Source: Candidatus Heimdallarchaeota archaeon LC_2
GTDB taxonomy: Archaea > Asgardarchaeota > Heimdallarchaeia > Heimdallarchaeales > Kariarchaeaceae
Direction: 5' to 3'
Assembly (NCBI GenBank): GCA_001940725.1
Contig: MDVR01000042.1
Coordinates: forward strand, 1 to 64,000
DNA length: 64,000 bases
The number at the start of each line of letters is the position of its first letter. Within the stretch, counting starts at the first letter, position 1. Shown here one piece after another: positions 7,831-15,707 of the stretch. A model generated the notes under the pieces. It saw only the letters and a program-made list of their open reading frames with translations. It was not told the origin of the DNA and ran no database searches. The position numbers and the translations under genes are program-made.

Positions 7831-8673
7831 ATGGATTTATGGGAATTAGCTGTTGAATATGAGAGTATTAGGGGCAATATTTCAGCTCAAGAAGTTTTTA
7901 ACAAGATGAAAAATATTTGTAAGATTATGCAAGAATCAATCATAAAAGGGATTGAACAGACTGATTATCAAGATCGGATTTTAGGATATCAGTCTGGTGT
8001 TTTTAAAGAAAAAATGGAGAATCATGGAATACTGGAATTAGGGCTGCTTAATCAAATAATACTTAATATTACTGCAATGATGGAGGTAAAAAGTTCAATG
8101 GGCGTAATTGTTGCAGCTCCAACAGCTGGAGCATGTGCAACTCTTCCTGGTGCATTAATTGGTGCAGCAAATATGATGGGAATGAATGAAGATGATCTTA
8201 TCAAGGCAATGCTTGCAGCTTCAATAATTGGTATTTTCATTGCCATACATTCAACATTTTCTGCAGAATTAGGAGGTTGTCAGTCTGAAACAGGTTCTGC
8301 TGCTGGGATGGCTGCTGCGGGTCTGATACATTTAGGGAAGGGTAATTTACATCAGGCTATTTCTGCAGCATCAATGACACTTCAAAATACATTTGGTTTG
8401 ATATGTGATCCAGTCGGTAATCGAGTAGAAGTTCCCTGTTTGGGGAAAAATGTAATGGGTGCTAGTAACGCCCTCTCTAGTGCGAATATGGCCCTGGCAA
8501 ACTTTGATGCAGTAGTTCCTTTGGATGAAGTTATTAAAGCAATGAACGAGGTCGGTAAAAGTATTCCTCGTGAGTTACGATGCACTGCTTTAGGAGGATT
8601 ATCAATCACTAAAACATCAAAAATGATTCAAAAAAAGCTCGACAAAGTACATTTAATGCTGCCGATGGAGTAG
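7831..8673 (+). CDS. sdaAA: L-serine dehydratase, iron-sulfur type, alpha subunit
   Basis: Catalytic subunit of 280 aa. Family motifs are present: APTAGACATLPGAL, GGCQSETGSAAGMAAA and GLICDPVGNRVEVPC. They supply the cysteines expected to hold the [4Fe-4S] cluster that activates the serine hydroxyl. Partner and spacing are as described for the beta subunit. The two-gene form is common in bacteria such as Firmicutes and in some archaea, so acquisition by transfer is plausible given the accessory context, although base composition does not differ visibly from the surroundings. Confidence 0.94.
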   Translation: MDLWELAVEYESIRGNISAQEVFNKMKNICKIMQESIIKGIEQTDYQDRILGYQSGVFKEKMENHGILELGLLNQIILNITAMMEVKSSMGVIVAAPTAGACATLPGALIGAANMMGMNEDDLIKAMLAASIIGIFIAIHSTFSAELGGCQSETGSAAGMAAAGLIHLGKGNLHQAISAASMTLQNTFGLICDPVGNRVEVPCLGKNVMGASNALSSANMALANFDAVVPLDEVIKAMNEVGKSIPRELRCTALGGLSITKTSKMIQKKLDKVHLMLPME

Positions 8674-8780
8674 ACTTTGTGATCTAAATTTAAGTGGATT
8701 TTCTCTCCAAATTATCTTTTATAATTGATCTATATTTTGCCATTTTTAGCCCGATTTAAGTAAATATGAAAAGTTACCCG

Positions 8781-8947
8781 CTCCAATCATCCCGTTTTCC
8801 AGACCAAAGCCGTTTTCATGAGCGAGCCCAATCCGAAAAAAAGTCAAACAAATCTCAATCCGGTTCATTAAAAATGGATGATAAAAATAGTTATAGTTAT
8901 TCTAAACGCCTTTTCCTAAATCTCCCCATTTGCGATCATCAGTCTAC
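8781..8947 (+). repeat. Dispersed direct repeat, copy 3, long version
   Basis: The core TTCTAAACGCCTTTTCC to GATCATCAGTCTAC is at about 8898-8947. Here it is preceded by about 115 bp that recur before copy 4 (10391-10556), including CTCCAATCATCC, AAAGCCGTTTTCAT, GAGCCCAATCCGAAAAA and AATCCGGTT. A 67-codon frame across this region (8766-8969) follows the repeat and is not believed to be a gene. This repeat is the main content of the 443-bp gap between 8674 and 9116. Confidence 0.85.
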
Positions 8948-9116
8948 TTATGATCTCTTGACAGAATAGACCTATTGATTGATGTGATACTTAATTCCCC
9001 GTCAACCTGTAAATCAATCGATCAATCAATTATCTGTATTTAATCCGTTTATCTCTTTGTTCAGGCTTCATACTTCTAAGATCATTGATTAGCTCTAACC
9101 AAAATTTTTAAGACTC

Positions 9117-9632
9117 ATGAAATCGTTTACTAGAATAGTGAAGTACAACCTCCCGCGAAGAAAGGGCAAAAGACCAAAAACTAGAGGACCAATGCCTCAC
9201 ATTCAACTCGATCAACTAATTGATCCCGAAGTGGAGCAAAAACTTGGAGAAGCAATCTTTGCTGATGAAAGTTTAATTGAAAAGCCAAGTGGATATTCTC
9301 TGGCAGGGGCAAGGGGGATTTTTGTAAAAAATGAAATTGAAATCAAGTTGCGATTGCCTATAGGGTCTGGTACTGAAATTGGGCACATCCACCCACATCC
9401 CGAACTTGGATCTATGCATCTGCATCTCCCAGAACCTTTAGCGAGAGAATTGATTGCACAAGGATGGGGTGAATTTCACCCTCTTGTCCAACAAGGTGCT
9501 TTTCCTCCCCACATTGTCATGCTTTACGCACCCCGTGATGGCCATGAAATAAGTCTCATTCAATGGTTTGTAGAAGCATCATATAAATATGTAACAAAAG
9601 AAGAGATTACTCCATTTCGAGAGACCGAATAA
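9117..9632 (+). CDS. Luciferase-domain (DUF5519-type) protein
   Basis: A 171-aa soluble protein. The central region GSGTEIGHIHPHPELG followed by MHLHLPEPLA and AQGWGEFHPL matches the conserved His-rich pattern of the small domain named after luciferase (DUF5519), found in bacteria and archaea with no agreed function. The basic N-terminus (about 25 residues, RRKGKRPKTRGP) is an extension. The gene stands between two long repeat copies with the coiled-coil gene at 9907. Confidence 0.7.
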   Translation: MKSFTRIVKYNLPRRKGKRPKTRGPMPHIQLDQLIDPEVEQKLGEAIFADESLIEKPSGYSLAGARGIFVKNEIEIKLRLPIGSGTEIGHIHPHPELGSMHLHLPEPLARELIAQGWGEFHPLVQQGAFPPHIVMLYAPRDGHEISLIQWFVEASYKYVTKEEITPFRETE

Positions 9633-9906
9633 TCTTGTAAAATTAGATAATAGTCGAAAAAGGAATTGAATTAACTGTCACTTGTTTTTTATTCTCATCT
9701 TTGTGGGGGGCTTATGTGTGACTTTAACATTTTTAGGTCTAATTGCCTGGAATTTACCCAATTTCGATCGATATTATGAAAATACAAATTGGTACTAGGC
9801 AACGAATTAACTGTCTTCGGATCAAATTTAAAAATATATAACAATTATACAGAATGGAACATTGTTAGACATTGATATTTATATCTGCAATAGAGATCAA
9901 ATAACC

Positions 9907-10341
9907 ATGAGCCAAGAAAACATTACCCAGTTCAACGAAGATATAAAAACCATAGAAAAAGCCATTGAGGATTTAAAATCTGAGTATATTCAGAAAAAAC
10001 AAGATGGAGAAGCTAAATCATCTGCGGAATATGATAGTGTAGAAAATCATGAAGGTGCTACTGTAACAACAGCTAAAGATGATCTTGCAGTAAAAACAGA
10101 AACAGAAGCTAATGTATCAGAAGCATATTCAAAAGCAAAAGCAGAATTAAAAGAGGCAAAATCAACCCTTAAAGAAAATGAAAAAACCTATAAGAATGCG
10201 ACAAAGGAGCAGGGTAAGAGAGCAGAACGGCTCCAAAAAGATTTAGATTCTGAATTATCTAATAAAACCAAGGATAAATTGGATGAAATAAAAGCGATTC
10301 ATAAACGAATTAAAAATGAAGAAAAAGAAATGACAAGATGA
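9907..10341 (+). CDS. Coiled-coil protein, 144 aa
   Basis: Almost entirely helical and highly charged (Lys, Glu, Ala, Asp), with heptad-like spacing over about residues 5-60 and 75-140, so a cytoplasmic coiled coil is expected. No family is recognised. An upstream TTG at 9862 extends the frame, but a TATA-like TTTATAT at about 9877-9883 would place the transcript start next to the ATG at 9907, which I therefore prefer. Confidence 0.6.
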   Translation: MSQENITQFNEDIKTIEKAIEDLKSEYIQKKQDGEAKSSAEYDSVENHEGATVTTAKDDLAVKTETEANVSEAYSKAKAELKEAKSTLKENEKTYKNATKEQGKRAERLQKDLDSELSNKTKDKLDEIKAIHKRIKNEEKEMTR

Positions 10342-10390
10342 CTGTCAATCGATCTATCAAACATGATTTGGAAGAGTCAAGAAATTATTA

Positions 10391-10556
10391 CTCCAATCAT
10401 CCTGTTTTCCCAGACAAAGCCGTTTTCATATGTGAGCCCAATCCGAAAAACAGTCAACCAAATCACAATCCGGTTAATTAAAAACATAGTTACAACATAG
10501 TTATAGTTTTTTGAAACGCCTTTTCCAAAAATTTCCAAATTCCGTTCATCAATCTA
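10391..10556 (+). repeat. Dispersed direct repeat, copy 4, long version
   Basis: The core is at 10508-10556 (GAAACGCCTTTTCC, then TTCCGTTCATCAATCTA), preceded by the same about 115-bp block as copy 3. Small insertions and deletions separate the two, so the duplication is not recent. Confidence 0.85.
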
Positions 10557-10598
10557 AAATGTTCAACAACATTGTGCTCCTCAAAAAAGATATCGAAT

Positions 10599-10940
10599 TT
10601 ATGGTGATGGAATAAAATATTTATCAAAATATTTGGAAATTAAGGTTGAAAGCTTGGACAATAATTCATTTTCATCTTTGCTTATGATGCCATCTTTGTT
10701 GGCTATATTCTCAGCTTGATCCAGAATTTTTTGTTTTAAAGCAATCATCTGCTCACTCTCCTCTTCCGTAATTATACCATCTACGTAGGCAGCAAATATA
10801 GTTTTAGTCAATTCCTCAACACCCACTTCAATCTGGTTGATTAGTTCATATTCTTCATCAGAGACCATATCATCTGAGAAGGCTTGTTCAACCAGTTCCT
10901 TTAATAATTGGTCAAATTTCTCAGATAATTCTGATTTCAT
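10599..10940 (-). CDS. Acidic helical protein with three EF-hand-like or TerB-like loops
   Basis: Three similar acidic segments, DDMVSDEEYELI, VDGIITEEESEQMI and KDGIISKDENELLS, recur at intervals of about 30-35 residues between helices. The D-x-x-I-x-x-x-E pattern occurs in EF-hands and in TerB-type domains; calcium or other metal binding is possible but not shown. ATG at 10940 is preferred over TTG at 10955 because a minus-strand TATA (TTTAAATATC, 10962-10971) sits about 25 nt upstream. About 113 aa, cytoplasmic. Confidence 0.6.
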   Translation of the reverse strand: MKSELSEKFDQLLKELVEQAFSDDMVSDEEYELINQIEVGVEELTKTIFAAYVDGIITEEESEQMIALKQKILDQAENIANKDGIISKDENELLSKLSTLISKYFDKYFIPSP

Positions 10941-11030
10941 AATTACTGTTTTCAAATACTGATATTTAAAGTTACATTCAAACTAAAGTTTCTTGAAATT
11001 TATTCCTGCACTTTTTGTAATCTAACAATA

Positions 11031-12388
11031 TTTATCATTCAAAAAAGTAAACTTCTTCTTGTAGCTATCCTAGGACGCTACATTGGGGATAATGACGGAA
11101 GCCCCACCCATCATGCGTATAGCTCGACGAGCAAGTTGCAGTAGATAACTAGTATCAAACATTCTTGATTTTATGTTATGAGAAGCATTAAGATCAGCAT
11201 TCAAAGAAAAATTACATTTCTTGCAAAGAAAATTCGATCCATTTCGATTGCTTTTGAGAATATAGCCACAGCTTGAACATTCTTGTGAAGTATAAGCTGG
11301 ATTCACATATATAATTTCAATGTTTTTTTCTATAGCTTTGTAGTCCAAAAACATTTGAAATTGATAGAAGGCCCAGGAATGGAATTCTCGGCTAGATCTT
11401 GTTTTTCTTCTTCGTTTTGTAGTTTTTCTAATATAACTTAAATCTTCTAATATAATTGTTGAATTTGCAGGAATTTTTGAAATAATATCTTTTGTTATAC
11501 AGTGATTCATATCCTTCTGAAACCGTTTCTCTCTACCAGAACTATCCTTTAATTTAGATTTTGCTGATGGAGTGCCTTTCTTCTGGAGACTACGTTTTAA
11601 TCTAAAATATTTATCCTTAGAAGCACGCAATCGAGACCCACTGTAAAATTGATTTTGAGAACTGACAGCAAGATGACGCATCCCACGATCTATACCGACA
11701 AACAAACCCGAATGAGGAGAATCAAGAAATTCAGGAGATACCGTTTTCTCTACAACGAAATGAATGAAAAAACGTTTATGAATATAAACTAGTTCAAAAC
11801 TCTTGAATTTCCAATCGATAAATTTACTATAATATTTAGGAATTTCAAATGTTAAATTTACCCTTTTAGAGATAGTTGCCAATGAAACATATCGCTGTTC
11901 CAAATGGATTGTTGAACACCTGTAATCATATCTTAAAGGTATAATAGAACTGAATTTTACCTGAGGTAGTTTCATTATTTTGTTTTTCTTCTTCTTCTTT
12001 TTGGAGGTTTGTTTTCTCATAATCCTCTTTTTTTGACTGAGTAATACATCAACTCCCTTGTTCTTCCCATTTATCACTAATTGAGAATTAAGAGGAGATT
12101 GTTTTCTGAAATCTTTGTAGATACCGTGATGGATTTTTATTCTTGAAAATGTTTTATTGGAAAGACCATAATTAAAGCCCATCTGTACAGCTTTAGAGTA
12201 CTCTTCCATAGTTTTGACAAGAATATTTTTGGTATTCTCATCAAGTTTTGCGGGAATTCGCAAAGTTCTGATAAGAGTTCTCACTAGTTTTTATACTCTA
12301 TTTGAGTATTTAAGCTCGGAAGCAATAGTAGACTGAAAGTAATAATATCAAATGACTTATCTAGTTAAGATAATGTATACTTTTTGTC
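11031..12388 (-). mobile_element. IS1341-like (IS200/IS605 group) element carrying tnpB, copy 1
   Basis: Limits come from comparison with copy 2 (62570-63932). Similarity starts at GACAAAAAGTATAC (minus strand, about 12388) and ends at GAATGATAAA (about 11031). The two ends carry a near-inverted pair (CAAAAAGTATAC and GTTTACTTTTTTG here, GTATACTTTTTTG in copy 2). No tnpA is present, so mobility would need a transposase in trans. Confidence 0.8.
11070..12284 (-). CDS. tnpB: TnpB, RNA-guided nuclease of IS200/IS605-type elements
   Basis: A 404-aa OrfB/TnpB protein, apparently intact. RuvC-like residues are in place: Asp in GIDRGMRHLAV, Glu in ILEDLSYI and Asp in NADLNASHNI. The zinc finger CSSCGY with a later LCKKC lies before the last Asp. 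A Lys-rich stretch is at about residues 90-105. TnpB proteins use a guide RNA made from the element's 3' end to cut DNA, which helps the element persist. The start is GTG at 12284. The copy at 62674-63893 is about 95% similar but frameshifted. Confidence 0.93.
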   Translation of the reverse strand: MRTLIRTLRIPAKLDENTKNILVKTMEEYSKAVQMGFNYGLSNKTFSRIKIHHGIYKDFRKQSPLNSQLVINGKNKGVDVLLSQKKRIMRKQTSKKKKKKNKIMKLPQVKFSSIIPLRYDYRCSTIHLEQRYVSLATISKRVNLTFEIPKYYSKFIDWKFKSFELVYIHKRFFIHFVVEKTVSPEFLDSPHSGLFVGIDRGMRHLAVSSQNQFYSGSRLRASKDKYFRLKRSLQKKGTPSAKSKLKDSSGREKRFQKDMNHCITKDIISKIPANSTIILEDLSYIRKTTKRRRKTRSSREFHSWAFYQFQMFLDYKAIEKNIEIIYVNPAYTSQECSSCGYILKSNRNGSNFLCKKCNFSLNADLNASHNIKSRMFDTSYLLQLARRAIRMMGGASVIIPNVAS

Positions 12389-12429
12389 AACATGAAAAAG
12401 CATGTAATCGATGATAAACATAGTTGTAG

Positions 12430-12482
12430 TTATTCTAAACGCCTTTTCCAAAAACTCCCCATTTCCGATCATCTGTCTATCG
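12430..12482 (+). repeat. Dispersed direct repeat, copy 5
   Basis: One of the best-preserved copies: TATTCTAAACGCCTTTTCC, CTCCCCATTTCCGATCATC, TGTCTATCG. It lies between the tnpB element and the cold-shock gene in a gap (12389-12807) that otherwise holds only AT-rich leader sequence. Confidence 0.88.
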
Positions 12483-12807
12483 ACCTATTCACCACTCGCA
12501 CTCTTATACTCATTTATTGATGTCTCAGGAATTAGATTTGCAAGAAAGAAGTAATTCCATTCATAGTTCTAGGCATTATCAATTATATTTCACAACAAAA
12601 ATAAAGATCAATTGATTCAACAGATTGAAATGTTGGGTATCTACAATAACAAAATACACCTTGATCTTCTACGGCGAGCATGCCACCCTTCTTATAGTAT
12701 CATAGTTTACTCTCGTATAAGGATTGAAGTATCTATTATTCCCTAAGTTATCTTATAATAATAACAAACTCTCAGTTTTTCAAAATACCAAGAAGGTAAA
12801 TTAACAC

Positions 12808-13011
12808 ATGCAAGGCAAAATAGAAAAAGTAATTCAAGATCGAGGTTTTGGATTTATTAGCACAGAAGATAAGGAAGATTCAATTTTCTTTCATAAAACT
12901 CAAATCAATAGCGACTTAGTTTTCGCTGATTTACGAGAAGGACAAGAGGTTCAATTCGAAGTTGAGGAAACCCCGAAAGGACTTCAAGCAGTTAATGTTA
13001 ACAAAGCATAA
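12808..13011 (+). CDS. Cold-shock domain protein (CspA family)
   Basis: A 67-aa nucleic-acid-binding beta-barrel covering a whole cold-shock domain. It has the RNP1-like GFGFIS and RNP2-like IFFHKTQI motifs and the family start MQGKIEKVIQDRGFGF. The expected role is single-stranded DNA/RNA binding as an RNA chaperone. CspA proteins are common in bacteria and patchy in archaea, so horizontal origin is likely. The TATA box is probably CTTATAATAAT near 12750, giving a short leader. Confidence 0.93.
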   Translation: MQGKIEKVIQDRGFGFISTEDKEDSIFFHKTQINSDLVFADLREGQEVQFEVEETPKGLQAVNVNKA

Positions 13012-13128
13012 TAATTAGATACTCAGTATTTCCATATCGAGCGATAAAAATAGTTACAAAAAATATACTTATTGAAGAATAAACAATAACACATGAACTC
13101 TTTCGTATTTCCAATAAGCTAATCAGGG

Positions 13129-13573
13129 ATATTTATCTTCCGTACTTTAAATAGTCAAATCACATATTATTAGAAGCTGCAATCCAAAGATTGCACAAAT
13201 TTAACTTATTACCTTTGGAAATAAAGGTGTAAGAGGACTAGGTAAGTGTCTACCTGTTGCTTCTTCTAGACAGAGGAAGAACGGAAAAGTTAGAAGCGTA
13301 CCGAAAGACCTTAGCGGTTGTCCTACCCTGTTAATTCAGGAATGCTGGTACTTAGTTCACGGACTGAAAATGGTTTGCCAGTAGTTAAAGATCACGGGAA
13401 TGCTGTCTTTGTTGATCCCAGCAGGATGAGAAGCAGAAGGACGCACTGTTCCAATGGAACCGTTATTGTGTAAAAACAAAAATGGGAAAGTGATGGCGAC
13501 ATCGGATATAGGGTTGCAGAACGTGAAGTAATCATTTTCTTTGATATTATAAAATGTATACAAAAAATGATCA
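13129..13573 (+). ncRNA. Three-copy structured repeat element, copy 1 (possible RNA gene)
   Basis: Similar to 18885-19351 (minus) and 36106-36545 (plus). A TATA-like ACTTTAAATAG at 13144-13154 is kept in copy 2. Hairpins at matching places include AGGTA/TACCT (13240-13255), CTGG/CCAG (13345-13381) enclosing TTAGT/ACTGA, and GTTCC/GGAAC (13448-13460). It ends in T-rich sequence after the shared block GTGATGGCGACATC. No long frame is kept between copies; a 43-codon frame (13342-13473, MLVLSSRTENGLPVVKDHGN) has a counterpart in copy 2 only. Confidence 0.6.
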
Positions 13574-13583
13574 TGTGATTAGT

Positions 13584-13913
13584 ATGAGTGATTTTCTCAA
13601 CTTTCTAACTATACTTGGGAAAATTTTGTTAATAATAATAGCTGTAATGGTATTTGTTTACCGTATGGATGCATCTGTGAAAAGCCAAATAAAAACAGAT
13701 TTAGAAAAGCAAGGAATAATAAAGAATAATATACCTGCCAGTGGAATGAGGATGCACACCGGTTCAAATTCGTTGGGTTCAATGTCAAAAGTAAATACTA
13801 GTCAATACTACATTAAAACGAAGACTTCGAAGTTTATTTTATGCTCTGCATGTAATTATGGAAATCCAGTAGAATCTAATTTCTGTTTTGAATGTGGATC
13901 ATCAATCCTCTGA
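13584..13913 (+). CDS. Membrane protein with C-terminal zinc ribbon
   Basis: A 109-aa product. One transmembrane helix near the N-terminus (ILGKILLIIIAVMVFVY), a polar linker, and a C-terminal zinc ribbon with two CxxC pairs (LCSACNYG, FCFECGSS). The start at 13584 is chosen because the upstream frame from 13554 lies in the end of the repeat element, which is shared with copy 2. It abuts the convergent gene at 13914 with no gap, and that protein also pairs membrane helices with a zinc ribbon. Confidence 0.6.
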   Translation: MSDFLNFLTILGKILLIIIAVMVFVYRMDASVKSQIKTDLEKQGIIKNNIPASGMRMHTGSNSLGSMSKVNTSQYYIKTKTSKFILCSACNYGNPVESNFCFECGSSIL

Positions 13914-14684
13914 TCATTGATTTGTAGGTCGACCACATTTTCCACAATATTGACCATCAAAATCATCTAATTTCCCCCCACAGAAGTCACAAAAATTATG
14001 TATTGTATTTGCATTTTGTTTCGTTTGTGGCTCCTCTGTTTGTGACTGTACTACTTTCGCAGGTTGTTGATCCATACCTTGAAAACTTGGGCCTTGTTGT
14101 TGTTGATTGTATTGTGGCTGACTTGGCGGTTGAGCCACTTGGGGGTGTGTAGACTGTTGATAACCGTATTGAATTGGAGCTATCATAGGACCTCCAAAAT
14201 TAACAAAGTTGGGATTTGGTTTATTGCTAAGGTGGAGATTACTTTGATTCTCTAAAACCCATTCCTGAACAAAATAGAAGACCGTTAATGGGAAAAGAGT
14301 GTATTCTATGAAGAAAAAAAGAAGTCCTAAGCTGAAAGAAATATAGAAAATAAAACCCGTAATTACCATAGCTAAAATGCCATAAATAAAGAGCTGGAAG
14401 CATAAACCGAAGGAAATTTTTATTGCTTGAAAATAAGCAATCCTGCAAGCGAAATTGCGTGAAAAGGAGGTTGTGTAAATATATGCAGCCAACATTCCTG
14501 TAACAATGATAATAGGAAGTATAATTAACAAAAGAATCAGTCCAACAAAGCTGATATTATTCAAGATAAAAGAATACAGAATCAATAATACTAAAAGATA
14601 ACCTATAATGGCTAAGGTATGAATTGTTGCTAATTTTAGTGACTGACTAATGCGTTTTGATGTTGAGTAAGGTGGTTGATACAT
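13914..14684 (-). CDS. Multi-helix membrane protein with Gln/Pro-rich linker and zinc ribbon
   Basis: A 256-aa product. Four or so hydrophobic segments occupy about residues 18-140, followed by a Gln/Pro-rich linker (QSTHPQVAQPPSQPQ) and a C-terminal zinc ribbon (FCDFCGGK, YCGKCGRP). This zinc-ribbon plus membrane layout is common among archaeal proteins of unknown function; a scaffold or signalling role is a guess. The stop codon directly abuts that of the convergent gene. Confidence 0.65.
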   Translation of the reverse strand: MYQPPYSTSKRISQSLKLATIHTLAIIGYLLVLLILYSFILNNISFVGLILLLIILPIIIVTGMLAAYIYTTSFSRNFACRIAYFQAIKISFGLCFQLFIYGILAMVITGFIFYISFSLGLLFFFIEYTLFPLTVFYFVQEWVLENQSNLHLSNKPNPNFVNFGGPMIAPIQYGYQQSTHPQVAQPPSQPQYNQQQQGPSFQGMDQQPAKVVQSQTEEPQTKQNANTIHNFCDFCGGKLDDFDGQYCGKCGRPTNQ

Positions 14685-14879
14685 GAATAATAAATTTACT
14701 TCTGTTTATATATTTAAATTACGAGGACTTACGACGATTTCTACATTGAATTGGACAATAATATAATGAAATCAACATTAATTATTAATTTTTGATAATT
14801 CGTTTCTACTCAGAATTTGAAAACCCGTTTATGACCAAATTTTGTATTCGGTAATACTATTTGAGAAAAATTTTTCCAT

Positions 14880-14920
14880 GGTTTTCCAAAACCTCCTCAT
14901 TTCCAATCATCAGTCAATTA
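14880..14920 (+). repeat. Dispersed direct repeat, copy 6
   Basis: GGTTTTCCAAAACCTCCTC, then ATTTCCAATCATCAGTCAAT. The 5' TTCTAAACGCC part is not recognisable. It lies upstream of the toxin-antitoxin pair. Confidence 0.75.
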
Positions 14921-14967
14921 CCGTTTATTTACTGAATTTATCTCTGCAATAATGAGTAGTTTTTTTA

Positions 14968-14983
14968 GTAAGAAAATTCTTAC
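14968..14983. promoter_or_regulatory. Inverted repeat, likely antitoxin operator
   Basis: GTAAGAAAATTCTTAC has 7-bp arms separated by 2 nt and ends 5 bp before the AbrB-type antitoxin ATG. AbrB-fold antitoxins usually repress their own operons through such sites; binding here is inferred. Confidence 0.6.
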
Positions 14984-14988
14984 TTATT

Positions 14989-15225
14989 ATGATGAATGTA
15001 AAAACCGTAAAGGTTAGCGACAAAGGACAAATTGCGATTCCTAAAGAAATGAGGGATATACTTCATGTTGAAAAGGGTGATGAAGTAATTCTCATAGCTG
15101 AAGGGAATATCATCATTATTAAAAAAGTCAAGAAAGCAAATTTCAAGGATCTTCTTAAATTAAGTGAATCCACTGCTCAAAAAATATGGAATAATGATGA
15201 GGACGAAGTTTGGAATGAACTATGA
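14989..15225 (+). CDS. AbrB/MazE-type antitoxin
   Basis: A 78-aa protein with an N-terminal SpoVT/AbrB DNA-binding fold (VKVSDKGQIAIPKEMRDIL, then GDEVILI) and an acidic C-terminal tail (ENDEDEVW-like) of the kind that wraps and blocks a MazF toxin. It overlaps the next gene by 11 bp, so the two are translationally coupled. The palindromic operator directly upstream suggests autoregulation. Confidence 0.9.
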   Translation: MMNVKTVKVSDKGQIAIPKEMRDILHVEKGDEVILIAEGNIIIIKKVKKANFKDLLKLSESTAQKIWNNDEDEVWNEL

Positions 15226-15550
15226 GCAAAGAGATATTATATTAGTGCCTTTTCCTTTTACTGATTTGTCAACAATAAAAAAGCGACCTGTACTGGTATT
15301 ATCCAAAACAACTGACAATGAATTATCTGATGATTTACTAACCTGTGCGATCACTTCGAAACATAGAAATTTTCCCTATTCAATTGCAATTGATGATCGA
15401 AATATCGAAGAGGGTTCCTTACCTGTTCAGAGTACAATTTTGATTTCCAAATTGTTCACAATTGAAAGAGGATTGGTGGTGAATCAAATCGCTAGGCTTG
15501 ACATAAAAACCTTTGAAAAAAAAAAAAAAATATTTTATGACATGATTTAA
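15215..15550 (+). CDS. mazF: MazF/PemK-type toxin, probable endoribonuclease
   Basis: The 111-aa product starts MNYEQRDIILVPFPFTDLS, the conserved MazF opening, and continues KKRPVLVLS and ITSKHRN, the SH3-like barrel of mRNA interferases. ATG at 15215 fits homolog N-termini better than the longer frame from 15164. The last codons include a run of 13 A residues (about 15519-15531), a possible slippage site that would change the C-terminus. The module is flanked by dispersed repeats on both sides. Confidence 0.9.
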   Translation: MNYEQRDIILVPFPFTDLSTIKKRPVLVLSKTTDNELSDDLLTCAITSKHRNFPYSIAIDDRNIEEGSLPVQSTILISKLFTIERGLVVNQIARLDIKTFEKKKKIFYDMI

Positions 15551-15570
15551 TTTTGCTCAATCAAACTTAG

Positions 15571-15624
15571 TACTTCTAATCACCTTTTCCAAAAATTTTC
15601 CCTTTTCCGATCATCAGTCTATCG
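15571..15624 (+). repeat. Dispersed direct repeat, copy 7
   Basis: TACTTCTAATCACCTTTTCC, then TTTTCCGATCATCAGTCTAT. It directly follows the toxin gene. Confidence 0.85.
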
Positions 15625-15707
15625 GTTCTAACGGAATCTCATCTTCGATCAATCGTTTCATTAGGTAAAGTATCGATATCAAATAAAACCTAGGTAAAAT
15701 CTATAAA

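Noticed and set aside
8766..8969. 67-codon frame upstream of the luciferase-domain gene
   Set aside because: It lies almost wholly within the long dispersed repeat, and the corresponding frame is not kept in copy 4.
13342..13473. 43-codon frame (and the 50-codon counterpart at 18987-19139) in copies 1 and 2 of the structured element
   Set aside because: The shared peptide (LPVVKDHGN, FVDPSRMRSRR) is tempting, but copy 3 has ACG in place of the ATG and the match may reflect nucleotide conservation only.
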